From NCBI GenBank assembly GCA_023391175.1, contig JAEWBL010000120.1, positions 1 to 16,055 of the forward strand: a stretch of DNA of 16,055 bases. The letters are read 5' to 3'. The notes under the pieces were generated by a model. The model saw only the letters and a program-made list of their open reading frames with translations, was not told where the DNA came from and made no database searches. Shown here one piece after another: positions 1-7,821 of the stretch (its first letter is position 1; each line of letters opens with the position of its first letter). Both the position numbers and the translations under genes were made by a program. Source of the stretch: Pseudomonadota bacterium (GTDB lineage: Bacteria > Pseudomonadota > Alphaproteobacteria > Rhizobiales > Xanthobacteraceae).

Positions 1-2
1 CC

Positions 3-701
3 CCCGATCTGCGCGGATATGGCGAGACCGACAAGCCCGCCGCCGGGTACGACAAGCGAACCATGGCAAACGATCTCGTAGAGCTCCTCAAGAGCTTGGA
101 CATCGGAAAGATCGTGCTGGTCGGCCATGACCGCGGCGCGCGCGTCGCTACTCGCTTCGCCAAGGACCATCCTGAGCTTCTCGACCGGCTGGTCGTGATG
201 GACAACGTGCCGACCCGCATCGTCGCGCGCTCGATGAATGCGCAGATCGCAAAGGCATATTGGTTCTTCATGTTCCACCTCGTGCCCGACCTCCCCGAGG
301 CGCTGATCGCCGGGCGCGAGGACCTCTGGCTGCGGCACTTCTTTTCGGACTGGTGCTTCAATCCGCATGCGATCAGCGGCGCAGATTTCGATGCCTATGT
401 CGCTGCCTATCGCGCACCCGGCGCGGTGCGGGGTGCCATGTCCGACTACCGCGCCAATGCCGAGGACAATGCTCAGGACCTCGTCGACGCGGATGTGAAG
501 ATCGCTTGCCCGGTCCTTTCGCTTTGGGGGGCGGACTTCGGAGCCGTGGGCAAGACCTTCGACATGGCCCGGGTGTGGTCCGAAATGGCCAGCGACCTAA
601 AGGCCGTGCCGATCGAGCGCTGTGGCCATCTCCCGCACGAGGAGCAGCCCGACATCGTGAACCGCCTCCTCCTCGACTTCCTCGATGGCTGGCGCGCCTG
701 A
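3..701 (+). CDS. Alpha/beta hydrolase with Asp nucleophile, haloacetate dehalogenase/epoxide hydrolase-like (5' partial)
   Basis: The reading frame is open from base 3 to the TGA at 699-701. It runs through the left edge, so the N-terminus, including the oxyanion-hole HG motif, is missing. The Met at 63 is internal, because the residues before it (DLRGYGETDKP) are the conserved strand preceding the nucleophile helix. The nucleophile elbow is VGHDRGARVA, with Asp at bases 129-131 rather than Ser. Asp is used by haloalkane/haloacetate dehalogenases and epoxide hydrolases to form an alkyl-enzyme ester. The Arg residues one and four after the Asp match the carboxylate-binding pair of fluoroacetate dehalogenases. 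A late GHLPHEE supplies the catalytic His. The cap helix reads AYWFFMF, where fluoroacetate dehalogenases carry His-Trp, so defluorination is doubtful. Substrate is unknown. A second hydrolase follows after 46 bases, probably co-transcribed. Confidence 0.88.
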   Translation, partial: PDLRGYGETDKPAAGYDKRTMANDLVELLKSLDIGKIVLVGHDRGARVATRFAKDHPELLDRLVVMDNVPTRIVARSMNAQIAKAYWFFMFHLVPDLPEALIAGREDLWLRHFFSDWCFNPHAISGADFDAYVAAYRAPGAVRGAMSDYRANAEDNAQDLVDADVKIACPVLSLWGADFGAVGKTFDMARVWSEMASDLKAVPIERCGHLPHEEQPDIVNRLLLDFLDGWRA

Positions 702-747
702 CCCGTCGACACGATCTCGATCCATCCATGCTGAAAGGACCCCTTCC

Positions 748-1452
748 ATGACCACCGTTTCTAAGGGCGTTACCGTCGTCCTCGTCCACGGCGCTTGGGC
801 CGACGCCTCCAGCTGGCGGCTCGTCATCCCCTATCTCCAGCGCGAGGGCATGGATGTTGTCGCGGTGCAGAACCCGACCACTTCGCTGGCCGACGACGTC
901 GCTGCCACCCGCCGCACGCTCGACAGCATCGACGGCCCGGTCGTGCTGGTCGGCCACAGTTGGGGCGGCACGGTGATAACCGAGGCCGGCAACGATCCGA
1001 AGGTGAAGGCGCTCGTCTATGTCGCCGCCTTCGCGCCCGATGCCGGCCAGTCGACCGGCGACCAGGTCGGCGCCCATCCTGCCCCGCCCGGCCTCGGCGG
1101 CGTCACCCCGTTTGGCGAGGGCTTCCTCAAGATGAGCGAGGCGAGCTGGATCGCCAATGTCGCGCAGGACCTGCCCGAGCAGGACGCGCGCGTGCTCGCC
1201 GCCGTCCAGACGCCGCTGTCGCTCACCACCTTCAACGACAGGGTCGGCACGCCGGCCTGGGCCGGCCGCCCCAGCTGGTACATTGTGTCAAGCCAGGACC
1301 GTGCAGTGAGCGTGGAGCTGCAGCGGGAGCTCGGCCGGCGCATCAACGCCCAGACCGTGGAGCTGGTCGCGAGCCACATGTCGCTGCTGTCGTTGCCGCA
1401 GGCCGTCGCCAACATCATCCGCGATGCCGTGAACGGCGTTTCGGAAGGTTGA
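748..1452 (+). CDS. Alpha/beta hydrolase with Ser nucleophile (esterase-like, Abhydrolase_6 type)
   Basis: A 234-residue cytoplasmic serine hydrolase. The ATG at 748 is chosen because GAAAGGA (733-739) precedes it at good spacing; an upstream in-frame start at 685 would overlap the previous gene. The first strand ends in LVHGAWADASSW (oxyanion-hole HG at residues 14-15). The nucleophile elbow GHSWGG puts Ser at residue 71, and the catalytic acid and base are probably in SSQDRA and ASHMSLLS near the C-terminus. The size and the short cap match the compact family that includes plant methyl-ester esterases and hydroxynitrile lyases, and bacterial proteins often annotated only as alpha/beta fold hydrolase. 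There is no signal peptide. The true substrate cannot be inferred. It lies in the same direction as the partial hydrolase upstream, so the two probably form an operon. Confidence 0.88.
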   Translation: MTTVSKGVTVVLVHGAWADASSWRLVIPYLQREGMDVVAVQNPTTSLADDVAATRRTLDSIDGPVVLVGHSWGGTVITEAGNDPKVKALVYVAAFAPDAGQSTGDQVGAHPAPPGLGGVTPFGEGFLKMSEASWIANVAQDLPEQDARVLAAVQTPLSLTTFNDRVGTPAWAGRPSWYIVSSQDRAVSVELQRELGRRINAQTVELVASHMSLLSLPQAVANIIRDAVNGVSEG

Positions 1453-1500
1453 GGGGAGCGGGGGTGCCATATCCACCTCACCGATGCCTCATGCCGTCGG

Positions 1501-1516
1501 ATCGCGCGTTCGCGAT
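1501..1516. terminator. Short hairpin between converging genes, possible weak terminator
   Basis: ATCGCG-CGTT-CGCGAT forms a perfect 6-bp stem with a 4-base loop, 48 bases after the second hydrolase stop and before the end of the opposing recombinase pseudogene. No T-run follows on either strand, so intrinsic termination is uncertain. The rest of 1453-1592 shows no gene. Confidence 0.25.
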
Positions 1517-1592
1517 GACTAGCCCGCTCCTCGATTGAAGCGTGGGCGAAGGTAAGGCCACGCTTGAGGACATCGACCGCCGACGTCCGGCT

Positions 1593-2075
1593 TCAGACAT
1601 TTCGGCAAGTGCTGAGCTTGGCCACATAGGCTCGCTGATCAGCAGTGAGCACGCTTTTGCGCCCGAACTTGACGCCCCAGGCCTTGGCACGAATGCGTCC
1701 TTCGCCGGTTCGGGTCTTGATCAGTTCGCGCTCGAACTCGGCCAGGCCCCCGAGGACCGTCAGCTTGAGCCTGCCATGCGGCGTGGTGGTGTCGGCCCAT
1801 GCATCGGACAGGGACCGGAAGGCCGCGCCCCGCTCGCTCACAGCCAGCACGTTGAGCAGATCGCGCGTTGATCGCGCCAGGCGGTCGAGCCGCACGACAA
1901 TGAGCACATCGCCGGCCTTGAGCGAAGCGATGCAGCGTCGCAGCTCGCGCGGATCTGTTTTCGCGCCGCTGGCCGTCTCAGAAAAGATTTTCTGGCAGCC
2001 TGCTATCTTGAGGTGTTCGATCTGACTGTCTAGCGTCTATACGTCAGTAGATACGCGCGCATATCCGATGATCAT
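1593..2075 (-). pseudogene. Serine recombinase (resolvase/DNA invertase family), inactivated by an in-frame amber codon
   Basis: Reading the minus strand from the ATG at 2075-2073 gives MIIGYARVSTDV, then a TAG at 2039-2037, then TLDSQIEHLKIAGCQKIF and the rest of a resolvase catalytic domain in the same frame. ARVST carries the catalytic Ser (residue 9). VVRLDRLARSTRDLL and GGLAEFERELIKTRT are the conserved helix motifs. The stop replaces the usual Gln of the ST-x-x-Q motif; one C-to-T change explains it. A GTG at 1907 could restart translation but would yield a protein without the catalytic Ser. After GRKSVLTADQRAYVAKL the frame ends, and none of the three frames beyond reads as a clear helix-turn-helix, so the DNA-binding domain is also lost or eroded. 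Intact relatives are about 180-200 residues and resolve transposon cointegrates or invert DNA. This is probably a relic of a mobile element. Confidence 0.85.
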
Positions 2076-2431
2076 GCGCGCATTGTGAGACTATAATTAG
2101 AGACGCGAAAGCAATTAATTTTGTTCGTGTCTGGCGCAATCAAATATTTTGAATTTTGACACAATCATGAAATCAGTTGTAGCGTAGATGAGACGCGGCG
2201 ATTGCGGCGCTCGAACGAAATAAATTTCTGGTAGCGGACCGGCGCTTGCCATGCCAGGACCAAGTGTGACGCCATCGCAACACACCACCATGAAACCTCC
2301 GGTCGGCGGTCGTGCCCGCATTGCGCGGTTGATTCCTATATCCAATTGAATATAGCGTTCGGCTGCCCCGTCGTTCATTGCGTCCCCCATGCTGCTTTCA
2401 TAACCCCCTCATTCCGCTCGAAGGATTGCAG
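2076..2431. other. A+T-rich spacer upstream of tpsA, likely regulatory region
   Basis: Bases 2101-2160 contain 21 G or C by my count (35 percent), far below the flanking genes. The spacer contains a TTGACA hexamer at 2156-2161 pointing toward tpsA, but no convincing -10 box 16-18 bases later, so no promoter is called. Near the start of the recombinase relic the octamer GCGCGCAT occurs twice (2055-2062 and 2077-2083 plus one base), which could belong to an old recombination site. Apart from the doubtful small frame described separately I see no gene. The promoter of the tpsA-tpsB-exbBD-tonB cluster is expected here. Confidence 0.4.
2115..2390 (-). CDS. Doubtful small hypothetical protein, divergent from tpsA
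   Basis: A 91-residue frame from an ATG at 2390 to a TAA at 2117-2115. The composition is mixed and protein-like (for example GGFMVVCCDGV and PRLIYATTDFMIV), but I recognise no family, motif, signal peptide or membrane segment. The first half keeps moderate G/C at third positions; the last third is A+T-rich and does not follow the codon bias of the neighbours. Only a weak GAAAG lies upstream. It occupies the spacer between the recombinase relic and tpsA, so it may be a decayed cargo gene or a chance frame overlapping the tpsA control region. Confidence 0.25.
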   Translation of the reverse strand: MGDAMNDGAAERYIQLDIGINRAMRARPPTGGFMVVCCDGVTLGPGMASAGPLPEIYFVRAPQSPRLIYATTDFMIVSKFKIFDCARHEQN

Positions 2432-5400
2432 ATGACTCTTGTCCAGACCCGCGCGTGCGGGCACGGGAATGTGCGCGCCTATGCCCATCTGCCAAGTGAG
2501 CGGCATGCAGGAGGGACCGGCGTATTCCGGATTGGAGGATCGGCGCCTGGGCCAAGGCGCCTGGCACGCCTTCTGGCCGCCTCCACGGCCCTTGCGCCCC
2601 TCTTCATCACCCATCCCGCCGGTGCGGCGCCGCAGGGCGGGAATGTGGTGGCGGGGTCGGCAACCATCTCCCAGTCGGGATCGACCACCACCGTCAATCA
2701 GTCCACCAACAAGGCCATCATCAACTGGCAGTCCTTCTCCGTCAGCAAGACGGAAACGGTGGATTTCAACCAGCCCTCCAGTTCATCCGTCACTCTGAAC
2801 CGCGTCACCGGCAATGAAACCTCGATCATCGCCGGCGCGATCAATGCCAATGGCCAGGTCTTCATCGTCAATTCCGCCGGCATCCTCTTTACCGGCACCA
2901 GCCAGGTGAATGTCGGCGGACTCGTCGCTTCGACGCTTGATATTTCCAACCAGGACTTTCTGTCCGGCAATTACGTCTTCTCCGGGACCTCCACCAATTC
3001 CGTCATCAACAAGGGCTCGCTGACGGCCGCGCCGGGCGGCTATGTCTCGCTCATGGGCAAGACGGTCTCCAACCAGGGCGTGATCACTGCCACGCTCGGC
3101 ACGGTGGCGCTCACGTCCGGCTCGAAGATCACGCTCAATTTCGACGGCAATTCCCTGTTCGACGTGACCATCGATGATGGCGTCATGAACGCGCTTGTCG
3201 AGAACAAGCAGCTCATCAAGGCCGATGGCGGCAAGGTGATCCTGACCGCCAAGGCGGCGGATGCGGTGCTCTCCGCGCAGGTGAACAACACCGGCATCAT
3301 CCAGGCCCGCACCATGGCCTCTCTGACCGGGGGCAAGGCCACCTACAAGACGGGCTCCATCAAGCTGAAGGCGGACGGCGGCACCACCAGGGTGTCCGGC
3401 ACCCTCGATGCATCCGCCCCCAACGGCGGCGACGGCGGCTTCATCGAGACCTCCGGGAACACGGTGAAGGTGGACGAAACCGCCACCCTCACCACCCTCG
3501 CGGCCCTCGGCGCCACCGGCACGTGGCTGATCGATCCCGACGGCTTCACCATCGGCACTTTCGGCTTCCGGTTCGGCCCGCAAGACCAGATCACCGGCCT
3601 CAATCTCGGCGGCGACATCAGCGCCAGCAAGCTGTCGAAGCTGCTGGAGACCACCAATGTGGATATCAGCTCAACCGACGGGAAGGGCAAGGACGGGGAC
3701 GTCAACGTCAACGCCGCCGTGTCCTGGTCGGCCGGCACCACGCTGACGCTGAACGCCACCAACGACATCAACGTGAATGCCGCCATCACCGCATCGGGAG
3801 ACAAGGCTGGTCTCGCCCTGAATGCGGGGAAGGACATCTACATCAATGATGGCGTGACCCTCTCCGGCGGCCACGCTGCCCTCGCGATGAAATATGGCGG
3901 CGACTACCACATCGACACCGCCAACGGCGCTGCGATCACCCTTTCTGGCGCCGATGCGAGCCTCGCCATCAACGGGCAGGCCTATACCCTTATTCATACA
4001 ATGGCAGAGTTGGAGGCCCTGGACGACGCGACTGGCACGGCGACAGGAAACTTCGCCATCGGTAACGACATCGATGCCTCTGGCACGACCTATGACGGTG
4101 CCGTCGTGGCGCGCCTCAGCGGCAATGTCGCCGGCTTAGGCCATACCGTCAACGATCTCACCATCTCGTCTGGCGGCAACTATGTGGGCCTGATCGGCTC
4201 CATCGGAAGCGGCAGCATCGTCCGCGACATCGGTTTGTCGAGCGTGGACATCACGGGGAATTCTACCGTCGGCTCCTTGGCGGGCGAGAATAACGGTACA
4301 GTCATCAACGCTTATGCGACCGGGCACGTCACAAGCCTGTCCACGGGCTGGGCTGGAACCGGCGGCCTGATCGGAGAGAATTACAGCACCATCGAGGACT
4401 CCCATGCGGATGTGACCGTGGTGAGCTCCGGCAATTATGTAGGTGGCCTGGTCGGCTTCACCTACGGCGTGATTTCCAGATCCTACGCGACCGGGGATGT
4501 CTCGGGCACGACGGCGGTCGGCGGGCTCATCGGCGGCGGTGGTGGCATTGTGAGCGACGCATACGCCACCGGCAACGTCTCCGGGGAGAACGAGGTTGGC
4601 GGCCTCGCCGGCCTCGCCAGCGGCAGCTACAGCAATGTCTCCGCAAGCGGGAACGTGACGGGGGGCGACACGATCGGCGGGCTTATCGGCTACGCCAACG
4701 CTCTCACGTTGAAAAATGCCTCGACCAGCGGAAACGTGACCGCCACGGGGCAAGCCGTGGGCGGATTGGTCGGCACCTCAGAGGGTGGCACGTTCACTGG
4801 CGTATCCGTTTCCGGGACGGTCTCGAATTCGGGCACCTACACGGGCGGCTTGGTGGGCCAGTCGAATGGAACGACCATCAGCGATGCCTCCTTCAGCGGC
4901 AGCGTGACGGGCACCTGGATCACCGGGGGCATCGTCGGCTGGAACAGCGGCACCGTCACCGACGCGCAAGTCACGGGCACGGTAAACGGCACCGCCGCCG
5001 TCGGCGGCATCGTGGGCCTCAATCTCGGGGGCACCATCAGCGGTGTCACCGCGAGCGGGACCGTCAGCGGGACGACGGCTGTGGGCGGGGTCGTCGGCGC
5101 GAATACCGGCAGCGTTTCCAATGCCACATCGAGCGGGACGACCTCCGGCACCAGCAATGTCGGCGGCATCGCAGGCAATAACCTCGGGTCGATCACCAGC
5201 GCGTCCGCGACGGGCGCCGTCTCCGGGGAGACGAATGCGGGTGGGCTTGTGGGGGCCAATATCGGCCTCGGTGAGGTGTCGTCGAGCAGTTGGAACACCA
5301 CCTCCACCGGACAGGCGGGTGGTGTCGGCAATGGAGCCGGGGTGGGCTCATCGGTCACGGGAGTGACCCCGCCTGTAGTTCCGGCCTATGCGACGGATGC

Positions 5401-5782
5401 CGTCCGCTCCGCCGTACAGGCGGCGACCTATGCCGCGACCACGGGCACCCAGCATTCCGCAGAGAATCCCCCGAACGCTCGCGATGCCAAGGCCGGCAGC
5501 GCGTCAACGGCGGCACTTGCCGGACCTTCGGTGGCGTCTCAGATCGACAGCAGCGCCGCCCCGGCGCCGACGACATCCTGGCGCCAGTTGCAGGAGCAGG
5601 ATGAGCGGCGGAAGAAGCGCGCTGCGCAGCAGGTGCATCCGGCTTCGGCGCCGAAGGGTGGGGTCGGCGGGTCCATCCGCTCCATCGACGTGGACGGCCA
5701 GCATTTCGACCTGGAGAAGGACACCGCTCCCGCGGGGGCGCCGCCGGCCCCTCCCGCCCAGCCGGCCGCTCCCGCCCGATAG
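2432..5782 (+). CDS. Large secreted TpsA-type exoprotein/adhesin with haemagglutinin secretion domain and GLUG repeats
   Basis: An 1116-residue passenger of a two-partner secretion system, expected at the cell surface or released. The ATG at 2432 is preferred over one at 2378 because GAAGGA (2420-2425) stands six bases before it. Residues 1-66 form an extended Sec signal: a long N-region, RRLARLLAAST, a hydrophobic core, and a cut near AGAA. Residues about 67-330 are the TPS domain: NQSTNKAIINW at 89-99 and NSAGILF at 147, the position of the usual NPNGI motif. A middle part has beta-helix-like NxTxD/NINVNA strands. Residues 585-942 hold about 14 GLUG-type repeats (VGGLVG and variants). The last 100 residues are Pro/Ala-rich with a basic RRKKR patch and no visible anchor. 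tpsB follows in the same direction after about 200 bases. Function is probably adhesion or biofilm; the ligand is unknown. Confidence 0.9.
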   Translation: MTLVQTRACGHGNVRAYAHLPSERHAGGTGVFRIGGSAPGPRRLARLLAASTALAPLFITHPAGAAPQGGNVVAGSATISQSGSTTTVNQSTNKAIINWQSFSVSKTETVDFNQPSSSSVTLNRVTGNETSIIAGAINANGQVFIVNSAGILFTGTSQVNVGGLVASTLDISNQDFLSGNYVFSGTSTNSVINKGSLTAAPGGYVSLMGKTVSNQGVITATLGTVALTSGSKITLNFDGNSLFDVTIDDGVMNALVENKQLIKADGGKVILTAKAADAVLSAQVNNTGIIQARTMASLTGGKATYKTGSIKLKADGGTTRVSGTLDASAPNGGDGGFIETSGNTVKVDETATLTTLAALGATGTWLIDPDGFTIGTFGFRFGPQDQITGLNLGGDISASKLSKLLETTNVDISSTDGKGKDGDVNVNAAVSWSAGTTLTLNATNDINVNAAITASGDKAGLALNAGKDIYINDGVTLSGGHAALAMKYGGDYHIDTANGAAITLSGADASLAINGQAYTLIHTMAELEALDDATGTATGNFAIGNDIDASGTTYDGAVVARLSGNVAGLGHTVNDLTISSGGNYVGLIGSIGSGSIVRDIGLSSVDITGNSTVGSLAGENNGTVINAYATGHVTSLSTGWAGTGGLIGENYSTIEDSHADVTVVSSGNYVGGLVGFTYGVISRSYATGDVSGTTAVGGLIGGGGGIVSDAYATGNVSGENEVGGLAGLASGSYSNVSASGNVTGGDTIGGLIGYANALTLKNASTSGNVTATGQAVGGLVGTSEGGTFTGVSVSGTVSNSGTYTGGLVGQSNGTTISDASFSGSVTGTWITGGIVGWNSGTVTDAQVTGTVNGTAAVGGIVGLNLGGTISGVTASGTVSGTTAVGGVVGANTGSVSNATSSGTTSGTSNVGGIAGNNLGSITSASATGAVSGETNAGGLVGANIGLGEVSSSSWNTTSTGQAGGVGNGAGVGSSVTGVTPPVVPAYATDAVRSAVQAATYAATTGTQHSAENPPNARDAKAGSASTAALAGPSVASQIDSSAAPAPTTSWRQLQEQDERRKKRAAQQVHPASAPKGGVGGSIRSIDVDGQHFDLEKDTAPAGAPPAPPAQPAAPAR
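4184..5257 (+). repeat. GLUG repeat array inside the TpsA exoprotein
   Basis: About fourteen copies of a degenerate unit of roughly 22-30 codons, each centred on [VTI]GG[LIV][VIA]G and usually followed by an S-x-A-[ST]G-x-V strand. The DNA copies are clearly diverged from one another, so this is an old protein repeat and not a fresh tandem duplication. GLUG repeats are known from surface adhesins and IgA peptidases and are expected to extend a right-handed beta-helix. Confidence 0.85.
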
Positions 5783-5794
5783 GGCCTTGCGGAT

Positions 5795-5825
5795 CGGGCC
5801 GGGCGGACTGCCCCCGGCCGGCCCG
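5795..5825 (+). other. GC-rich hairpin between tpsA and tpsB
   Basis: CGGGCCGG (5795-5802) pairs perfectly with CCGGCCCG (5818-5825) across a 15-base loop, 12 bases after the tpsA stop codon. There is no T-run, so it is not a canonical intrinsic terminator. It could attenuate transcription or protect the tpsA message end, giving less tpsB, exbBD and tonB than the exoprotein. The remaining bases to 5986 show no gene. Confidence 0.35.
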
Positions 5826-5986
5826 TGCCCTGCCGTCGGCGATGGATCCCCCGAGTGGGCGTCACCGCTTCCGAGCCGCTGCGAGGTTTGTCGTCGGCGG
5901 CAGGGATGATCCACGCGCCTCTTCGGTTCTCGCCTTTCACCATTCGTCGCGCGCGTTCGCCGCGCCTTGCATTTTCAAGGTATGCC

Positions 5987-7810
5987 ATGAGCCCTTCTGC
6001 ACGCCGCATCACGAGCCGCGCCCACTCTTGTCCCACGCAGACCGCCCGGAGCCCGGCCGGCCGTGCCGTTCTCCCCAGAGGTGCCCTCGGTCGGGCGCAA
6101 GCGCTCATGGCGGCAGCGGGATTCTCGCTGGCGGCGGGACCGGCCCTTGCGCAGGGCCTGCCCTTCAACATCGGCGATGCGGTGCGCGATGCGCAGCAGT
6201 CCCAGCAGGCCGCCCCGCAGCCCCAGCAGGCCGCGCCCCTGGTGCTGCCGAAGCTGGCGGAACCTCAACTGGTGCTACCCGGCAAGGAGACGCTCCATGT
6301 GCGCCACATCGCCGTCACCGGCACCGCCGGGCTCACGGTGGAGGACGACAAGCTGCGGGCGGTGCTCGCCCCCTATGAGGGCAAAAAGCTCACCCTCGCC
6401 GAGATCTATACTGCTGCTGACAAGGTCACCGCGCTCTATCGCGAGGCCGGATACCTGGTGGCGAAAGTCTATGTGCCCCAGCAGGATGCCCGTAGCGGCA
6501 CCCTCACCTTCAAGCTCGTCCCCGGCCATTACGGCAAGGTCTCGGTGAAGAACGAGAGCCGGGCGAAGGACTTCATGCTCCAGGGCACGCTCGACGCCCA
6601 GAAGGTGTCGAGCGGCGAGCTGATCGAGCAGGCGCGGTTGGAACGCGCCATGCTGCTCATCTCCGACCTTGCCGGTGCCGGCATGCCCCGCGCGGTGATC
6701 GGGGCGGGGGCCACGCAGGGTACGTCCGACTTCCTGTTCGACGTGCCCGAGCAGCGCATGGTGGACGGCTTCCTCATGGGCGACAATTTCGGCACGCCCT
6801 ATACCGGCATCTGGCGCGCCTCCGGCGGGCTCAACATCAACTCGCCGCTCGGCATCGGCGACCGGCTCTCCGCCTACGGCCTCGTCTCCAATTCCACCGA
6901 CATGCTCAACGGGCGCATCGCCTATGCCCTGCCGCTGGGCTATGACGGGCTGAGGTTGGAGGTGGCCGCCTTCCAGACCACCTATGCGCTGGGTGGCACC
7001 TATGCCAACCTCGATGCCACCGGCGTCGCGGACGGCATCTCCGCCAGCCTTCTCTACCCCTTCCTGCGCTCCCGCGCGGATTCCATCTGGGGCAGCGCCG
7101 TCTACACCTACAAGAACCTCAATGACGAGACGCTGGGTGTCTCCTATGCCCACCGCAAGATCAACGAGGGCACGCTGGGGCTGAACCGGGAGACCTCCGG
7201 CGTGCTGCCCTGGCTCAACATGCCGGTCGTCACGTCGTCCTCGGTGGCATTCACCTTCGGCAATGTGGACTTTCCCGCTCCAGACCAGGCGCTGGCCAAT
7301 CTCCTGGGCGCCGACACCCAGGGCGACTTCTCCAAGCTGACGGCGTCCTTCGTGATGACCGTGGCGCTGATGGAGAAACTGTCGTTGTCGGTGAATGTGC
7401 GTGGCCAGAAGTCCTTCACTGGCAACCTCGACAGCTCCGAGCAGTTCGGCCTCACCGGCATCTTCGGGGTGAGGAGCTATTACGAGGGCCTGTCGGGCGA
7501 CAGCGGCTGGCTGGTGACGCCGGAGCTGAAATACGCCCTGCCGGACATCTATGGCTGGCACCATTCGGTGAGCGCCTTCGCCGACGTGGGTGGCGTCGCG
7601 CTGGAAGACGGCAGCTACACCATCACCCAGCCGGACTATGTGCAACTCGGCGATATCGGCATCGGCTATTACGGCAATTACGAATACATGCCCGGCCGCA
7701 ACCTGCTCCTGAAAGCCTATCTTGCCTGGAGCGTGGGCGGCAACGAGGCGCAGGCCGGCTACAGCCGGGGCAACACCGTGGGCCTGATCCAGGCCGGCAT
7801 CACCTTCTGA
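5987..7810 (+). CDS. TpsB outer-membrane translocator (ShlB/FhaC/HecB family)
   Basis: A 607-residue Omp85-superfamily transporter that recognises the TPS domain of the upstream exoprotein and exports it through a 16-strand barrel. The frame is open from 5825, but the ATG at 5987 with AAGG at 5977-5980 is preferred. It gives a long signal ending ...LAAGPALAQ (residue 56), and the total is close to the 584 residues of FhaC. A Gln/Pro-rich linker (65-95) corresponds to the plug-helix/linker zone. One clear POTRA_2 domain covers about 103-178 (VRHIAVTG to FKLVPGHYG) and a second POTRA probably follows. The barrel runs from about 260 to the C-terminal Phe. The L6 hairpin motif, usually VRGY/F, reads VRSYYEG at 495-501 and is followed by the family hallmark SGDSGW. 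exbB begins 11 bases after the stop. Confidence 0.92.
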   Translation: MSPSARRITSRAHSCPTQTARSPAGRAVLPRGALGRAQALMAAAGFSLAAGPALAQGLPFNIGDAVRDAQQSQQAAPQPQQAAPLVLPKLAEPQLVLPGKETLHVRHIAVTGTAGLTVEDDKLRAVLAPYEGKKLTLAEIYTAADKVTALYREAGYLVAKVYVPQQDARSGTLTFKLVPGHYGKVSVKNESRAKDFMLQGTLDAQKVSSGELIEQARLERAMLLISDLAGAGMPRAVIGAGATQGTSDFLFDVPEQRMVDGFLMGDNFGTPYTGIWRASGGLNINSPLGIGDRLSAYGLVSNSTDMLNGRIAYALPLGYDGLRLEVAAFQTTYALGGTYANLDATGVADGISASLLYPFLRSRADSIWGSAVYTYKNLNDETLGVSYAHRKINEGTLGLNRETSGVLPWLNMPVVTSSSVAFTFGNVDFPAPDQALANLLGADTQGDFSKLTASFVMTVALMEKLSLSVNVRGQKSFTGNLDSSEQFGLTGIFGVRSYYEGLSGDSGWLVTPELKYALPDIYGWHHSVSAFADVGGVALEDGSYTITQPDYVQLGDIGIGYYGNYEYMPGRNLLLKAYLAWSVGGNEAQAGYSRGNTVGLIQAGITF

Positions 7811-7821
7811 AGAGCCGGCGC

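Noticed and set aside
2156..2184. Sigma-70-like promoter for tpsA starting with TTGACA
   Set aside because: No acceptable -10 box at 16-18 bases; kept only as a remark in the spacer entry.
2378..2431. Earlier in-frame ATG for the TpsA exoprotein
   Set aside because: No ribosome binding site, and it would add 18 residues with two Cys ahead of an already long signal peptide; ATG 2432 has a well-placed GAAGGA.
3343..3837. Long open frames on the minus strand inside the TpsA gene, also 4136-4753 and 4837-5358
   Set aside because: They are antisense shadows produced by the G+C-rich Gly/Ser/Thr repeat codons; they lack ribosome binding sites and family motifs, while the plus-strand frame is clearly coding.
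4184..5257. CRISPR-like or tandem DNA repeat array
   Set aside because: The units are degenerate at DNA level, in frame, and encode GLUG protein repeats; there are no constant repeats with unique spacers.
5825..5986. Earlier in-frame starts for tpsB (GTG 5825, ATG 5906)
   Set aside because: They would add an Arg/Pro-rich segment before the signal peptide; ATG 5987 has AAGG and gives the expected family length. ATG 5906 cannot be fully excluded.
6275..7645. 456-residue minus-strand open frame opposite tpsB
   Set aside because: His/Gly/Glu-rich composition typical of the antisense of a high-G+C gene; the plus strand encodes a complete POTRA-barrel protein over the same bases.
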